Part shown: in pieces, positions 53,068 to 63,341 of the stretch
Layout: every line of letters begins with the position of its first letter
Numbering within the stretch: the stretch's first letter is position 1
NCBI RefSeq assembly: GCF_009767915.1
Contig: NZ_WSRP01000002.1
Span: 53,071 to 117,070, forward strand
Length of the DNA: 64,000 bases
Source: Parasutterella muris
GTDB taxonomy: Bacteria > Pseudomonadota > Gammaproteobacteria > Burkholderiales > Burkholderiaceae_F
Direction of reading: 5' to 3'
The notes under the pieces: generated by a model
Database searches by the model: none
Told to the model about the DNA's origin: nothing
The model's input: the letters and a program-made list of their open reading frames with translations, nothing else
Position numbers and translations under genes: made by a program

Positions 53068-54354
53068 ATGACTGCATCTGCATCACCTCAGGCTGCCGCG
53101 CTCGCGCCGGTCCCTTCCATTGTCACTGATACACTTGATCGGCTCTCCCTGATACCGATCATTAAAAGCGCTCTGGAACAAATTAAAAAAGATGAAACTC
53201 TGACGATTGAGGATCAGATCAGTCTGACTGAAGTTGAAGCGCCCCCATTCCATGAAGAAGCTCGCGCTGAATACTTTGCGCGTCAATTGAAGGAACTTGG
53301 CCTTAAGAATGTCCGAATTGACGGCATCGGTAATGTTATCGGCGTTCGTCCCGGAAACGGAAACGGCCCCCGCCTGGTGCTGGGTGCGCACCTTGACACC
53401 GTTTTTCCAAAGGGCACAAACGTTAAAGTCCGTCGGGAAAACGGCATTCTCTATGCCCCCGGTATTTCCGACGATGCCAGAGGTCTTGCGGTTCTTTTAG
53501 AAGTTCTGCGAACACTTAACGCTTTTGACATTAAAACCGAAGGCGACCTTCTTTTTATTGCCACCGTCGGTGAAGAGGGAAACGGCGACTTACGCGGCTC
53601 CAAACACCTTTTTGCTGCCGGAGAAGAACATATCGACGGTTTTATTTCCGTTGACGGTGCCGATGTCGGCGTACTGCTTCACGGCTCCACCGGCTCCCGC
53701 CGATTCCGCGTCACATTCAGCGGCCCCGGAGGACACAGCTGGAGCAATTTCGGTATTCCGAATGCCAACCATGCGCTCGGCCGCGCAATCGCGAAAATCG
53801 CTGACCTTCAGGTTTCCGAGTCGCCAAAAACGACCTTCTCCGTCGGTACTGTTCAGGGCGGAAGTTCAATCAATGCGATCCCCGCAAAGGCTCAGCTGGA
53901 ACTCGATACCCGCTCAATCAACAACGATGAGCTGAACAAACTTGTTGAACGTATTCTCCCGATCTTCGAAGAAGCTTGCGAAGCCGAAAACAAGCGCTGG
54001 AACGCGACAGAAGAGACGAAAATAAAACTGAGCATTGAACCTATCGGACACCGTCCTGCCGGAGATCAGCAAAACGACAGCCCGATCCTCCTTGCGGCTC
54101 GTGCCTCTATGAACCATCTCGGAATTGCTCTCACCACATACGGCTGTGCAAGTACCGACCAAAACGTTGCATTGAGCCTTGGTATTCCAGCTACTACGCT
54201 TGGAGGCGGTGGAAAAGAGGGCTATAACCACTCCCTAAAAGAATGGTATGACCCGACAGATTCCTACCTCGGCCCTCAGCTCACATTCCTGAGCGCACTT
54301 GCTCTTGTCGGTCTCGAGGCTGAAACTCTGCCTCTTTTACCAAAAAGAAAGTAA
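53068..54354 (+). CDS. M20/M25/M40 family metallo-hydrolase
   Basis: A 428-residue dizinc hydrolase. Metal and catalytic positions are GAHLDTVF (His, Asp), GISDDARGLA (bridging Asp), VGEEGNGDLRGSK (catalytic Glu pair), SVDGADVG (Asp) and the C-terminal GYNHSLKE (His). The dimerisation domain follows LHGSTGSRRFRV near residue 210. No signal peptide is present, so it is cytoplasmic. M20 members cleave small peptides or N-acyl amino acids; the specificity is not visible. It is a single-gene unit divergent from ahpC and distinct from the carnosinase-like M20 gene at 13415-14827. Confidence 0.85.
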   Translation: MTASASPQAAALAPVPSIVTDTLDRLSLIPIIKSALEQIKKDETLTIEDQISLTEVEAPPFHEEARAEYFARQLKELGLKNVRIDGIGNVIGVRPGNGNGPRLVLGAHLDTVFPKGTNVKVRRENGILYAPGISDDARGLAVLLEVLRTLNAFDIKTEGDLLFIATVGEEGNGDLRGSKHLFAAGEEHIDGFISVDGADVGVLLHGSTGSRRFRVTFSGPGGHSWSNFGIPNANHALGRAIAKIADLQVSESPKTTFSVGTVQGGSSINAIPAKAQLELDTRSINNDELNKLVERILPIFEEACEAENKRWNATEETKIKLSIEPIGHRPAGDQQNDSPILLAARASMNHLGIALTTYGCASTDQNVALSLGIPATTLGGGGKEGYNHSLKEWYDPTDSYLGPQLTFLSALALVGLEAETLPLLPKRK

Positions 54355-54444
54355 TCTAAACGGGTAACTTAATACGCCCTTCATGCTTGGGCCGAACTAA
54401 TTGGGCTAAACTTTCTCCGTCTAGTTCTATTTAATTCCATTCGG

Positions 54445-56199
54445 ATGAAGGGCGTGTTAATAAAAATAAAGATTGCGGCGGCTATGCTCGCGCTGATCGG
54501 CCTCGGGATTCAGACCGGTTATGCTCAGGAAACCGGAGTAAAAGAGGCTAATAAGGCTGAAAAACAACTCAGCAGTGATAGTGAAATACCAAAAGTTCAC
54601 CTCAACAGCCGACTGCTTTTTCAAATCATAGCCAGTGAAGTCGCCCTTCAGCGCGGACAGGCGGGCGCTGCTTTCCGCACTTATCTCGCGATAGCTGACG
54701 AAACCAAAGACCCCAGATTAGCCGAACGAGCCGTTCAAATTGCAGTCGCGGCTAACGCGCTGAAAGAATTCCGACAGGCAACAGCAACTTGGCTCAAGCT
54801 CGCACCTTCCAACCGGGATGCCCAGCGTCATTATTTGTCTGCAAACATTCTCTCCGGCAACTACGCTGTCGCGTTGCCGATTGAGTCCGCCTACCTGGAG
54901 AATTCTCCGGAAAGAGGAAAAAACATCCTCGAACTTCAGGCTCAGCTCGCCCTGGCGAAAGACCGCAAACAAGCCCTGCAGTTTTTCCAGTCGGCTACCG
55001 TCAAATACCGGGATCTCTATGAAACCCAGCTGGGACTTGCGCGTCTCGAGCTGCTGAACGGCAACATGAATACTGCCCTCGAATACGCGAAAAAAGCGTA
55101 CTCGATCAATGCCAACGAGGAGACCGTTTCGGTCCTTGCGGGAATGCTTGCCGGAGTACAGCCCGAAGAAGCGATGAAGCTTCTCACTAATTTTCTTCAG
55201 AAAAAGCCTGGCAGCAAGGCTGCCAGAAACGCTTACACGCAGCTTCTGCTTAAAAAAGGAGATTACAAATCCTTTGACAAACTGGTTTCGCAATACACCA
55301 ATGACCCGGAATTCGTTCTCTCTGCAAGCGCCAGTCTGCTTGAACTAAGACGCTTTGAGTCCGCAAAGGAGCTGCTGGAAGGTTTTGTGAAGCAAAATCA
55401 GAACAAGTCGGATCAGAATGAGAATCTCTCCAGAGCCTATCTAATGCTCAGCGATGCAGCGATTCAGGATAAAGATTTTCCTAAAGCTGTCCAATACTGC
55501 TCCAAAGTAACAGGAAAGCTGGCCTCCGCAGCTTTTCTCCAAATGGCAAATATCTATGCTCGCCAAAATGATTTCCCTGCAGCCCTAAAAAGCCTGTCTC
55601 AAATCGGTACGGAGAATGACGCAATTTCAGAGGAGAGGTATCTCCTGGAGGCACGAATCTATCTGGAGATGAATAATCGCGCAAAGGCTAAAGCGGCGCT
55701 GAATGAAGGACTGAAAAAGCTCGCTTACTCAAAAAGCATGTACTACGAAGCCGCAATGCTTGCCGAGCAGGACGGCGATCTGAAGACTGCAGAAAAACAC
55801 CTGAAGAAAGCGATTGAAATCGACCCTGATTTCTCGGGTGCATATAACTCGCTTGGCTATTCACTGCTTGAATCTGCTCCGAGAAGAATTAAGGAGGCTG
55901 AGCGCTATATCAATCGAGCCTATGAGTTAGACCCGACGGATCCGTTTATTCTTGATTCAAAGGGCTGGCTGGCTTTTAAACAGAAGAAGTATGCCGAAGC
56001 TGAAAAATATCTGAACGAAGCACTCGATAAATTACCTGAACTCGATGTGTACCTCCATTTAACAGAACTTTATTGGACAACCGGGAAAAAGAGTCGGGCT
56101 TTGGAATTACTGAAGAAGGCTGAAAAAGAGTGGCCGGACAGCATTGAAACCAAACTTCTCAAGTCAAGACTGAAAATAAAAGATGCGGCAGCTAAGTAA
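54445..56199 (+). CDS. Exported tetratricopeptide-repeat protein
   Basis: A 584-residue helical-repeat protein with an N-terminal signal-like segment (about residues 8-28, ending GYAQ), so probably periplasmic or envelope-attached. Recognisable TPR units occur mainly in the C-terminal third (about 430-575: GDLKTAEKHLKKAIEIDPDFSGAY; RIKEAERYINRAYELDPTDP; KKYAEAEKYLNEALDKLPE). The function is not known; TPR proteins upstream of lolB are common in betaproteobacteria, which suggests an envelope or lipoprotein-related role (inference). It overlaps lolB by 17 bases. Confidence 0.85.
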   Translation: MKGVLIKIKIAAAMLALIGLGIQTGYAQETGVKEANKAEKQLSSDSEIPKVHLNSRLLFQIIASEVALQRGQAGAAFRTYLAIADETKDPRLAERAVQIAVAANALKEFRQATATWLKLAPSNRDAQRHYLSANILSGNYAVALPIESAYLENSPERGKNILELQAQLALAKDRKQALQFFQSATVKYRDLYETQLGLARLELLNGNMNTALEYAKKAYSINANEETVSVLAGMLAGVQPEEAMKLLTNFLQKKPGSKAARNAYTQLLLKKGDYKSFDKLVSQYTNDPEFVLSASASLLELRRFESAKELLEGFVKQNQNKSDQNENLSRAYLMLSDAAIQDKDFPKAVQYCSKVTGKLASAAFLQMANIYARQNDFPAALKSLSQIGTENDAISEERYLLEARIYLEMNNRAKAKAALNEGLKKLAYSKSMYYEAAMLAEQDGDLKTAEKHLKKAIEIDPDFSGAYNSLGYSLLESAPRRIKEAERYINRAYELDPTDPFILDSKGWLAFKQKKYAEAEKYLNEALDKLPELDVYLHLTELYWTTGKKSRALELLKKAEKEWPDSIETKLLKSRLKIKDAAAK

Positions 56200-56692
56200 A
56201 ATCTTTTTTCTTTTCCTGACTGCACTTCTGAGTGCATGCAGCACCCTGTCTGTCCCTGAAAATACAGAAGTATGGACAGGGCGATTTTCCGTCCTCAGCC
56301 AATCTGCCTCATCCGCGGAACGACACAGCGGAAATTTCCGTTTTACGGTCAGTCCTGAAAAAAAGACGCTTTTGATCACCGGACCGCTTGGAGCATCCGT
56401 CGCCAAGATAGAAGAAAACAGCACCGTTTCAACGATGGAAACAAGAGAGGGAATCCGTCGTGCGCGCAGCACCTCTGAACTTCTGAACCAAGCGGTAGGC
56501 GTTCCGGTCAATTTTGAAGAGCTTCAGAGCTGGTTAGAAGGCTCTTCGAAAGCCTCCGCAGCTGCGCAGGGATGGAAAGTTGAAATTTCGCGAGCTCCGA
56601 ACGGCGATGTTCAAAGAATTTTCGGCAAAGGAAAAGCACCCGCTTCTGACATGAATATCACGATTACGCTTCTGCCTAAAAAAGAAAAGTGA
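56183..56692 (+). CDS. lolB: Outer-membrane lipoprotein receptor LolB
   Basis: A 169-residue lipoprotein with the lipobox LSAC (Cys19). The mature domain fits LolB (VWTGRFSVLSQ near the start; VNFEELQSWLEG later, in the usual order). LolB receives lipoproteins from LolA and inserts them in the outer membrane. It is followed at once by ispE through a GTGA overlap, the standard lolB-ispE pairing. Confidence 0.87.
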   Translation: MRQLSKIFFLFLTALLSACSTLSVPENTEVWTGRFSVLSQSASSAERHSGNFRFTVSPEKKTLLITGPLGASVAKIEENSTVSTMETREGIRRARSTSELLNQAVGVPVNFEELQSWLEGSSKASAAAQGWKVEISRAPNGDVQRIFGKGKAPASDMNITITLLPKKEK

Positions 56693-57546
56693 ACACTTAC
56701 TTAAACCTTCCCGCCCCGGCTAAACTGAACCTGTTCCTGCACGTCACCGGAAGAAAGTCTGACGGCATGCATCTGCTGGAATCGATTTTCGTTCTAATTG
56801 ACTTACGCGATCAGATCGACCTTGAGGAGCTTCCCTCGGGCGCAATTGAACGCGTCGGAGATATCGAGTGGGACGTGGAGAAAGATCTCTGCTGGCGTGC
56901 AGCAAAACTTCTTCAAAGACTTGCTCCTCAAAAAGGCTGTCGAATTACAGTTCGTAAACAAATTCCTCACGGTGCCGGCATGGGTGGAGGATCTTCCGAC
57001 GCCGCGACCTGTCTGATCGGTCTAAATCGCCTTTGGGGACTGAATTTAAGCAGAACCGAGCTCATGCGTTTGGGATTGGAACTTGGTGCAGATGTCCCCT
57101 TTTTCATATTTGGCCAAGATGCATTTGCGGAGGGAGTCGGTGAAGTACTGACCCCCTGTCCGATCCCTGACTTTAAGGCCCTAGTCGTTTTCCCGAATGT
57201 TTCTGTGCCTACTGCCAAGGTGTTCGGAAGCCCTGATTTGACAAGAAATACTAAATCTATCAGAATGTTGCACTTTCCAGGACTGGTCTCCGCCTTTCCG
57301 CTTGCGCTCATCGGGCGCAACGATTTAGAGCCCGTAACGCGCAGTTTATGTCCTGCCGTAGAGGACGCTTTCAGACTAATGAAGCCGATAAGCCGTCCTC
57401 GAATGACAGGATCAGGATCGGCAGTTTTTTCCGCTGTAGAATTAGGTTCGGAAGTCTGTCCGCTTGCTCCTCTGCCTTCGGGCTGGAAGCAGTGGATAGT
57501 CAAGAGTTTAAAGATTCATCCGCTCAGTGGGTGGATTGAGTCGTAG
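56689..57546 (+). CDS. ispE: 4-diphosphocytidyl-2-C-methyl-D-erythritol kinase
   Basis: A 285-residue GHMP kinase. The N-terminus is [19 protein letters not shown], the ATP loop [16 protein letters not shown] near residue 90, and the C-terminal motif [12 protein letters not shown]. It phosphorylates CDP-ME in the non-mevalonate isoprenoid pathway. The GTG start overlaps the lolB stop. The tRNA-Gln gene begins 14 bases after its stop. Confidence 0.94.
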   Translation: MNTYLNLPAPAKLNLFLHVTGRKSDGMHLLESIFVLIDLRDQIDLEELPSGAIERVGDIEWDVEKDLCWRAAKLLQRLAPQKGCRITVRKQIPHGAGMGGGSSDAATCLIGLNRLWGLNLSRTELMRLGLELGADVPFFIFGQDAFAEGVGEVLTPCPIPDFKALVVFPNVSVPTAKVFGSPDLTRNTKSIRMLHFPGLVSAFPLALIGRNDLEPVTRSLCPAVEDAFRLMKPISRPRMTGSGSAVFSAVELGSEVCPLAPLPSGWKQWIVKSLKIHPLSGWIES

Positions 57547-57560
57547 TACGTTGGAAACAC

Positions 57561-57636
57561 AGGGGAGTCGCCAAGTGGTTAAGGCACCGGGTTTTGATCC
57601 CGGCATACGAAGGTTCGAATCCTTCCTCCCCTGCCA
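57561..57636 (+). tRNA. tRNA-Gln (anticodon TTG)
   Basis: A 76-base cloverleaf. The acceptor stem is AGGGGAG / CTCCCCT with G discriminator and encoded CCA; the D arm follows GCCAAGTGGTTAAGGC. The anticodon stem CCGGG / CCCGG has loop TTTTGAT (TTG at 34-36), and the T stem GAAGG / CCTTC has loop TTCGAAT. It lies between ispE and prs, a conserved betaproteobacterial position, and is probably processed from a polycistronic RNA. Confidence 0.97.
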
Positions 57637-57692
57637 TACCGACGTCTGTGAGTTCTTTTAACGCTGTTATCTTTCCCGATAGAGCAAACATC

Positions 57693-58652
57693 ATGGTCCA
57701 AATGGTTCCAGACAGCCTGATGGTCTTCTCAGGCAATGCTAATCCGAAATTAGCGCAAGCTGTTGTTCAGCATCTCAACATTCCTCTGGGAAGAGCCACT
57801 GTAAGTCGCTTCTCAGACGGCGAAGTTCAGGTAGAACTGAATGAGAATGTCCGCGGCAGAGACGTATTTATCGTTCAGCCGACTTGTGTTCCCACCAATG
57901 ACAATTTGATGGAACTTGTCATTATGGTTGACGCTCTCAGAAGAGCTTCTGCTGCCCGAATCACTGCTGTTATTCCTTACTACGGTTATGCACGTCAGGA
58001 CCGCAGACCGCGCTCCACTCGTGTTGCCATCAGCGCGAAAGTGGTTGCCAATATGCTTCAGGCAGCCGGAATCGACCGCGTTCTGACAATGGATCTTCAC
58101 GCTGACCAGATCCAGGGCTTTTTCGATGTTCCTGTCGATAACATTTACGCCAGCCCGATCCTTTTAGGTGACCTCTGGAAGCACAACTATTCCGATCTTG
58201 TTGTCGTTTCTCCGGACGTTGGCGGAGTGGTTCGCGCAAGAGCTGTGGCAAAACGCATGGAATGCGATCTTGCCATTATCGATAAGCGTCGTCCCAGAGC
58301 GAACGTCTCCGAAGTAATGAATATCATCGGAGAAATTGAAGGAAGAACCTGCGTCATTGTTGATGACATTGTTGATACCGCCGGAACTCTTTGTCATGCC
58401 GCCGATGCTCTGAAAGAGCGCGGCGCCAAGAAAGTTCTCGCCTATGCAACACATCCGGTTTTCTCCGGCAACGCCGTAGAAAAAATTACAAATTCTGCTC
58501 TTGATGAGGTCGTTGTTACTGATACAATCCCGCTTCGTCAAGACGCTCTTGCCTGTCAGAAGATTAGACAGCTGAGCTGCTCTTCTCTTCTGGGCGAGAC
58601 GATCTCTCGCATTGCTTGCGAGTCCTCAGTAAGCAGTCTGTTTGCTGAGTAG
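57693..58652 (+). CDS. prs: Ribose-phosphate pyrophosphokinase
   Basis: A 319-residue PRPP synthetase, the usual length when started at 57693. The N-terminus is [20 protein letters not shown] and ribose-5-P sites include [17 protein letters not shown] and [15 protein letters not shown]. The PRPP-binding loop [17 protein letters not shown] lies near residue 215. The longer in-frame extension would begin inside the tRNA gene and is rejected. It supplies PRPP for nucleotide, His and Trp synthesis. Confidence 0.96.
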   Translation: MVQMVPDSLMVFSGNANPKLAQAVVQHLNIPLGRATVSRFSDGEVQVELNENVRGRDVFIVQPTCVPTNDNLMELVIMVDALRRASAARITAVIPYYGYARQDRRPRSTRVAISAKVVANMLQAAGIDRVLTMDLHADQIQGFFDVPVDNIYASPILLGDLWKHNYSDLVVVSPDVGGVVRARAVAKRMECDLAIIDKRRPRANVSEVMNIIGEIEGRTCVIVDDIVDTAGTLCHAADALKERGAKKVLAYATHPVFSGNAVEKITNSALDEVVVTDTIPLRQDALACQKIRQLSCSSLLGETISRIACESSVSSLFAE

Positions 58653-58709
58653 TTATGTCCCCTCTGCCGGCTGGTCGCGGCCGGCAGTATTATTTTTGGA
58701 GATTTTTAA

Positions 58710-59357
58710 ATGAAATTCACTGCTGTCACACGTAAAGCGCAAGGTACGGGTGCGAGCCGCCGCCTTCGCCGTGCGGATAAGCTTCCCGGAATCGTCTATG
58801 GTGGTAAAGTCGCTGCGACTCCCATCGAGTTAGATCACAACGAAATTTTCCATGCTCTTCGCAAGGAAAAATTCCATGCATCTATTCTTGAGATGGTTCT
58901 TGACGGAAAGAGCGAACGTGTTCTGCTCCGTTCTTTCCAGATGCATCCTTACAAGCCTCAGGTTCTCCACATCGACTTCCAGAGAGTCGCTGCTGATGAA
59001 CCGATCCGCATGAACGTGCCTCTGCACTTTGTCGGCGAAGAAACCAGCCCGGCCGTTGTTGCTGAAAAAGCCAACATCAACCACGCTATCTCCGAGCTTC
59101 TCGTTTCCTGCCTGCCGGATCAGCTGCCTGAACACATCACTGTTGACCTCTCCGGTCTTACAGTTGAAAAACCGATCCACGTTTCCGACATTACTCTTCC
59201 TGAAGGCGTTACAGCCATCCTCAAACCGAACGAGGATCCGACTGTTGCTTCTGCTGTCATCATGGCTGAGGAAGTTGACGAAGCTCCTGCTGAGGAAGTT
59301 CCAGCTGACGCCGTTCCTGCTACAGCAGAGAAGTCTGAGGAAGCACCGGCTCAGTAA
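58710..59357 (+). CDS. rplY: Ribosomal protein L25 (Ctc form)
   Basis: A 215-residue L25/TL5/Ctc protein. The N-terminal 5S-rRNA-binding domain (residues 1-95; GTGASRRLRRADKLPGIVYGG) is followed by the Ctc C-terminal beta domain and an Ala/Pro/Glu-rich tail (last about 30 residues). It binds 5S rRNA in the large subunit. GGAG lies about eight bases before the ATG. It follows prs and is closed by an intrinsic terminator. Confidence 0.95.
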   Translation: MKFTAVTRKAQGTGASRRLRRADKLPGIVYGGKVAATPIELDHNEIFHALRKEKFHASILEMVLDGKSERVLLRSFQMHPYKPQVLHIDFQRVAADEPIRMNVPLHFVGEETSPAVVAEKANINHAISELLVSCLPDQLPEHITVDLSGLTVEKPIHVSDITLPEGVTAILKPNEDPTVASAVIMAEEVDEAPAEEVPADAVPATAEKSEEAPAQ

Positions 59358-59381
59358 TCATCTGAGTACTCAAAATGCTTT

Positions 59382-59407
59382 GCCGCGGCTAAGCCGCGGC
59401 TTTTTTT
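59382..59407 (+). terminator. Intrinsic terminator after rplY
   Basis: A perfect eight-base-pair stem GCCGCGGC / GCCGCGGC with a TAA loop, followed by seven T's. It ends the prs-rplY transcript and sets the helicase gene apart. Confidence 0.95.
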
Positions 59408-59445
59408 ATTCATAATTAAAAGATTAACTAATGATGGGAGCTTAA

Positions 59446-61203
59446 ATGTCATCTAATCCATTTGCCGATTTAGGGCTGTGTGACACACTGGTCAGTTCCC
59501 TGGCCAAACTTGGCTTCGAAGAACCGACACCTATTCAAACAAAGGCTATTCCCGAACTTATTCAAGGCCGAGATGTCCTCGGTCAGGCTGCCACCGGAAC
59601 AGGAAAAACGGCAGCCTTTTCTTTACCTCTGATTCAGCGCTACTGTCTGGATCAGAAACCCGGAAAACCAAAAATTCTTATCCTTACACCGACCCGCGAA
59701 CTGTGTATTCAGGTTTCAGAAGCAGTCAACAGTTTCGGAAAAGATTCCAATATTGTTGTTCTGCCTGTATACGGCGGTCAGGAGTACAGCCGGCAGATCC
59801 GAGCCCTCAACCGCGGGGTCCATATTGTTGTCGCAACCCCGGGAAGAGCTTTGGATCACATAAAGAGAGGAACGCTTGACCTCTCAGACATCCAAGCTGT
59901 AGTACTTGATGAAGCTGACGAAATGCTGGACATGGGTTTTGCGGATGAACTGGATGCGATTTTCGAGGCTCTTCCTGCAAAACGTCAAACCGCCCTGTTT
60001 TCAGCCACCTTGCCTGCGAGAATTTCTAAAATTGCAGAAAATCATCTGCACGATGCATGCCACATTCTCATTCCTAAAGAAAAAGTTCCCGAAGGAGAGC
60101 AGCCCAAAGTTAAACAGACTGCTTATATCGTCGGAAAAAATCATAAAACCGCGGCGCTTGGACGCATTCTTGACATTGAAAGTCCGAAACTCGCTATTGT
60201 GTTTGCAAGAACCCGCAATGAAGTTGACGAGCTGGCAGAATCTCTAAGAGGCAGAGGCTACAGCGTTGAGCCGCTTCACGGCGGATTGGATCAAGCGCAG
60301 CGCGACCGAGTGATGAAACGCGCCAGAGCAGAACAGGTTGACGTGATCGTGGCAACAGACGTTGCTGCGCGCGGCATTGATATTGATCACCTGAGTCATG
60401 TCATCAATTTCGGTATCCCGTCTTCTGCAGAAACATACATTCACCGTATCGGAAGAACTGGCCGTGCAGGACGAGAAGGCACAGCCATTACCATTCTTGA
60501 ACCGCGCGAAAGCCGCTTACTAAAGAATATTGAACGAATCACTAAACGCAAAATCAGCGTCCTGTCCGTACCGACCGCGACCGACGTACATGCTAAACGT
60601 CTTGACCTCACCCGTGCTTCGCTGCATGAGCTGCTCGTTGGAGATTCTGATCTTGGACGCTATCGTTCAATCGTTGAAATTCTTGGTGACGAATTCGACA
60701 TTATTGACGTTGCCGCTGCCGCCATCAAACTTGCTAACGAAGCTAACTGGAAAGATGTTTCTGACGTCGATCTTCCCGAAGATCTTTCTTGGAAAAAGGA
60801 ACACAGCAGTGTCGATCGTCGAGAAAGCTTCAGAGAGGATAGAAGAGCAAAACAGAGAGTCCTCTCTCCCGGAATGGTCCGTTTGTTTATCGGTACCGGA
60901 AGAGATGCAGGCATTCGTCCTCAGGACCTTGTCGGCGCGATCGCCAATGAAGCCGGAATTCCGTCAAAACTTATCGGAGCCATTGATATCGCTGACAGAT
61001 TCTCCCTCGTTGAAGTCGATGAAAACGTTGCTCAGGATGTAATATACGCATTGCGCGACGCCTTTATTAAAGGACGTCAGTGCATCGTCCGCTATGACCG
61101 TGAAGGGGCGCCTAGAGACAGCGAACGCGTTCCCTATCATTACAAAAAGTCAGGCGGGAAAGAGAAACGGAAAAACAAAGCTCCGAAGAAAGCGTTTAAA
61201 TGA
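59446..61203 (+). CDS. deaD: DEAD-box ATP-dependent RNA helicase (DeaD/CsdA-like)
   Basis: A 585-residue helicase. Q-motif EEPTPIQTKAIP, Walker A ATGTGKT, DEAD in VLDEADEMLDMGF, SAT in LFSATLP, and HRIGRTGRAG in the second RecA domain are all present. A C-terminal DbpA/CsdA-type RNA-binding domain (about 485-555; MVRLFIGTGRDAGI) and a basic tail follow. It unwinds RNA in ribosome assembly or mRNA turnover. The ATG has a GGGAG site. It starts its own run with pth (4-base overlap), between rplY and pth, which are often neighbours. Confidence 0.9.
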   Translation: MSSNPFADLGLCDTLVSSLAKLGFEEPTPIQTKAIPELIQGRDVLGQAATGTGKTAAFSLPLIQRYCLDQKPGKPKILILTPTRELCIQVSEAVNSFGKDSNIVVLPVYGGQEYSRQIRALNRGVHIVVATPGRALDHIKRGTLDLSDIQAVVLDEADEMLDMGFADELDAIFEALPAKRQTALFSATLPARISKIAENHLHDACHILIPKEKVPEGEQPKVKQTAYIVGKNHKTAALGRILDIESPKLAIVFARTRNEVDELAESLRGRGYSVEPLHGGLDQAQRDRVMKRARAEQVDVIVATDVAARGIDIDHLSHVINFGIPSSAETYIHRIGRTGRAGREGTAITILEPRESRLLKNIERITKRKISVLSVPTATDVHAKRLDLTRASLHELLVGDSDLGRYRSIVEILGDEFDIIDVAAAAIKLANEANWKDVSDVDLPEDLSWKKEHSSVDRRESFREDRRAKQRVLSPGMVRLFIGTGRDAGIRPQDLVGAIANEAGIPSKLIGAIDIADRFSLVEVDENVAQDVIYALRDAFIKGRQCIVRYDREGAPRDSERVPYHYKKSGGKEKRKNKAPKKAFK

Positions 61204-61802
61204 GCAAGGCAATACGTTTAATTGTTGGATTAGGAAATGTGGGTGCCTCCTATGAAGGCACCCGGCACAATGCAGGTTTTCTTTTTGCCGATGAAGCAGC
61301 TCGGAAGTTCGGCGGATTTTTTTCTCCTGAAAAGAAATTTTCAGGAGATGTCTGCAGAGTAAAGATAGACGGTCGGGAAGTTTTCATCCTTAAACCGTCA
61401 ACCTTTATGAATTTATCCGGGATTGCAGTGGCCGCCCTCGCCTCTTTTTATAAAATTCTGCCTGAGGAAATTCTCGTCGTCCATGATGAGCTTGACCTTC
61501 CTCCTGGAAGTATCAAGCTCAAAGAAGGCGGCGGAACAGCTGGTCACAATGGATTAAAGAGCATCACCGAAAAGCTCGGTACTCCTAATTTTGTTCGGCT
61601 TAGAGTCGGGATCGGTCATCCGAGAAACAAGCAGCTCAGCATACCTGTGGCTGACTATGTTCTGACACGTCCTTCTCCTGACGACCGTCAATTAATTGAA
61701 GACGCAGTCGAAAGAGGAATTGAAAATACTGCTTTAATCGCCAGCGGAAATCTGAAGGAAGCGGCAAATAAACTTAATGAAAAAAGAACGAGTACTCGTT
61801 AG
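61200..61802 (+). CDS. pth: Peptidyl-tRNA hydrolase
   Basis: A 200-residue Pth. The motif GLGNVGASYEGTRHNAGF contains catalytic His23; the usual GLGNPG has a valine in place of proline. VVHDELDLPPGSIKLKEGGG and HNGLKSI follow. It frees tRNA from peptidyl-tRNA drop-off products. It overlaps the helicase stop by four bases and the next gene by 26. Confidence 0.95.
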   Translation: MSKAIRLIVGLGNVGASYEGTRHNAGFLFADEAARKFGGFFSPEKKFSGDVCRVKIDGREVFILKPSTFMNLSGIAVAALASFYKILPEEILVVHDELDLPPGSIKLKEGGGTAGHNGLKSITEKLGTPNFVRLRVGIGHPRNKQLSIPVADYVLTRPSPDDRQLIEDAVERGIENTALIASGNLKEAANKLNEKRTSTR

Positions 61803-62244
61803 TGCTTGTCTTCTCGGCTATCCAATCAGGTATGACGGATCGGATAAGAAAATATCAGACGAGCTTATTGATCGATTAAAAAACTCAGCCGAGGTGATCT
61901 CCGCTTGTCCTGAGATGCTTGGCGGTCTTCCCTGTCCGCGGCTTGCATCCGAGCAGCAGTCACACACCGGCAAGGTCATTGCTTCAGACGGCCGAGATAT
62001 TTCAGTTTTTTTCAGATTAGGTGCGCACGAGACACTGAATATCTGTAAAAATTATGGAATTCGAGTAGCAGTTCTCAAATCGAAGAGCCCTTCTTGCGGA
62101 AAAGGTTTTATATATGACGGCTCCTTCACCGGTCAGTTAACTAAAGGTGAAGGTATTACTTCAAGGCTCCTGTCCGAAAACGGAATTAAAATTTTCAATG
62201 AATCTGAAGTTAGCCAAGCAATTGAAAAGATAAGAGGAAAATAA
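61777..62244 (+). CDS. DUF523 domain-containing protein
   Basis: A 155-residue protein of the DUF523 (YbbK-like) family. It has the N-terminal VSACLLGYPIRYDGSDK, CPEMLGGLPCPRLASE and LKSKSPSCGKGFIYDG. The conserved cysteines (Cys9, those in CPEM and PCPR, and the SCG) suggest metal or redox binding (inference). Function unknown. It overlaps pth by 26 bases and ends directly at the ychF start. Confidence 0.8.
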   Translation: MKKERVLVSACLLGYPIRYDGSDKKISDELIDRLKNSAEVISACPEMLGGLPCPRLASEQQSHTGKVIASDGRDISVFFRLGAHETLNICKNYGIRVAVLKSKSPSCGKGFIYDGSFTGQLTKGEGITSRLLSENGIKIFNESEVSQAIEKIRGK

Positions 62245-63339
62245 ATGGGTTTGAAATGCGGCATCGTAGGACTTCCTAATGTTGGTAAATCTACGTTATT
62301 TAATGCACTAACTAAAGCCGGAATTGCGGCAGAAAACTATCCGTTCTGCACGATTGAGCCGAACGTCGGTATTGTTGAAGTTCCGGATCCGCGTTTAGCG
62401 AAGCTTGCAGAAATTGTCTCTCCTCAGCGCATTGTTCCTGCAACAGTTGAGTTTGTCGATATTGCCGGGCTAGTGGCCGGAGCCAGTGCGGGTGAAGGAT
62501 TAGGCAATCAATTCTTAGCAAATATTCGTGAATGCGATGCGATCGCTCATATCGTCAGATGTTTTGATGATGAGAATATCGTTCATGTATCCGGAAAAGT
62601 TGATCCGCTGGATGATATCTCCGTTATCAATACTGAATTAGCCCTGGCCGACTTAGCCTCAGTTGAAAAACAGCTGAACAAGTACTCTAAGCAGGCTCGT
62701 GCCGGCGGCGATAAGGAAGCGTTGAAACTGGTCAAAGTGCTGGAGAAACTTCAGCCGGTCCTTAATGAAGGCAAACCTGCCCGCATGGTTGACTTAAATA
62801 AAGACGAACTGGCTATTATCAGACCCCTGTTCCTGCTGACGCTGAAACCGGTTATGTACGTTGCAAACGTAGAAGAAGACGGTTTTGAAAATAATCCTCT
62901 TCTGGACAAGGTCAAGGAACATGCTGCAGCTGAAAAAGCGCCTGTTGTTGCCGTATGTGCAAAGATCGAAGCTGAAATCTCAGATCTTCCTGACGAAGAA
63001 AAACAGATATTCCTTGAAGATATCGGCATGCACGAACCGGGTCTGAATCGCGTTATTCGAGCCGCCTACCAGCTGCTAGGCCTGGAAACATACTTCACTG
63101 CCGGTGTTAAAGAAGTACGCGCATGGACCATCCATAAGGGAGATCTTGCTCCTCAGGCAGCCGGCGTTATTCACACAGACTTTGAGCGCGGTTTCATTAG
63201 AGCCCAGACAATCAGCTATGACGATTATGTTCAATACAACGGCGAGCAGGGCGCTAAAGAAGCTGGTAAGCTGAGAGTTGAAGGTAAAGACTATGTTGTT
63301 CAGGATGGCGACATCATGAACTTCTTATTCAACGTATAA
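62245..63339 (+). CDS. ychF: Redox-regulated ATPase YchF (Obg family)
   Basis: A 364-residue protein with Walker [17 protein letters not shown]3 DIAGLV, and the G4-position NVEE instead of NKxD. That change makes YchF favour ATP over GTP. A helical insert and a C-terminal TGS domain (about 280-360) follow. It binds ribosomes and affects stress responses. GAGGA precedes the ATG. Confidence 0.95.
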   Translation: MGLKCGIVGLPNVGKSTLFNALTKAGIAAENYPFCTIEPNVGIVEVPDPRLAKLAEIVSPQRIVPATVEFVDIAGLVAGASAGEGLGNQFLANIRECDAIAHIVRCFDDENIVHVSGKVDPLDDISVINTELALADLASVEKQLNKYSKQARAGGDKEALKLVKVLEKLQPVLNEGKPARMVDLNKDELAIIRPLFLLTLKPVMYVANVEEDGFENNPLLDKVKEHAAAEKAPVVAVCAKIEAEISDLPDEEKQIFLEDIGMHEPGLNRVIRAAYQLLGLETYFTAGVKEVRAWTIHKGDLAPQAAGVIHTDFERGFIRAQTISYDDYVQYNGEQGAKEAGKLRVEGKDYVVQDGDIMNFLFNV

Positions 63340-63341
63340 AG

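Noticed and set aside
57594..57692. N-terminal extension of prs reaching into the tRNA gene
   Set aside because: Standard Prs length and N-terminus start at 57693; a coding start inside a mature tRNA is implausible.
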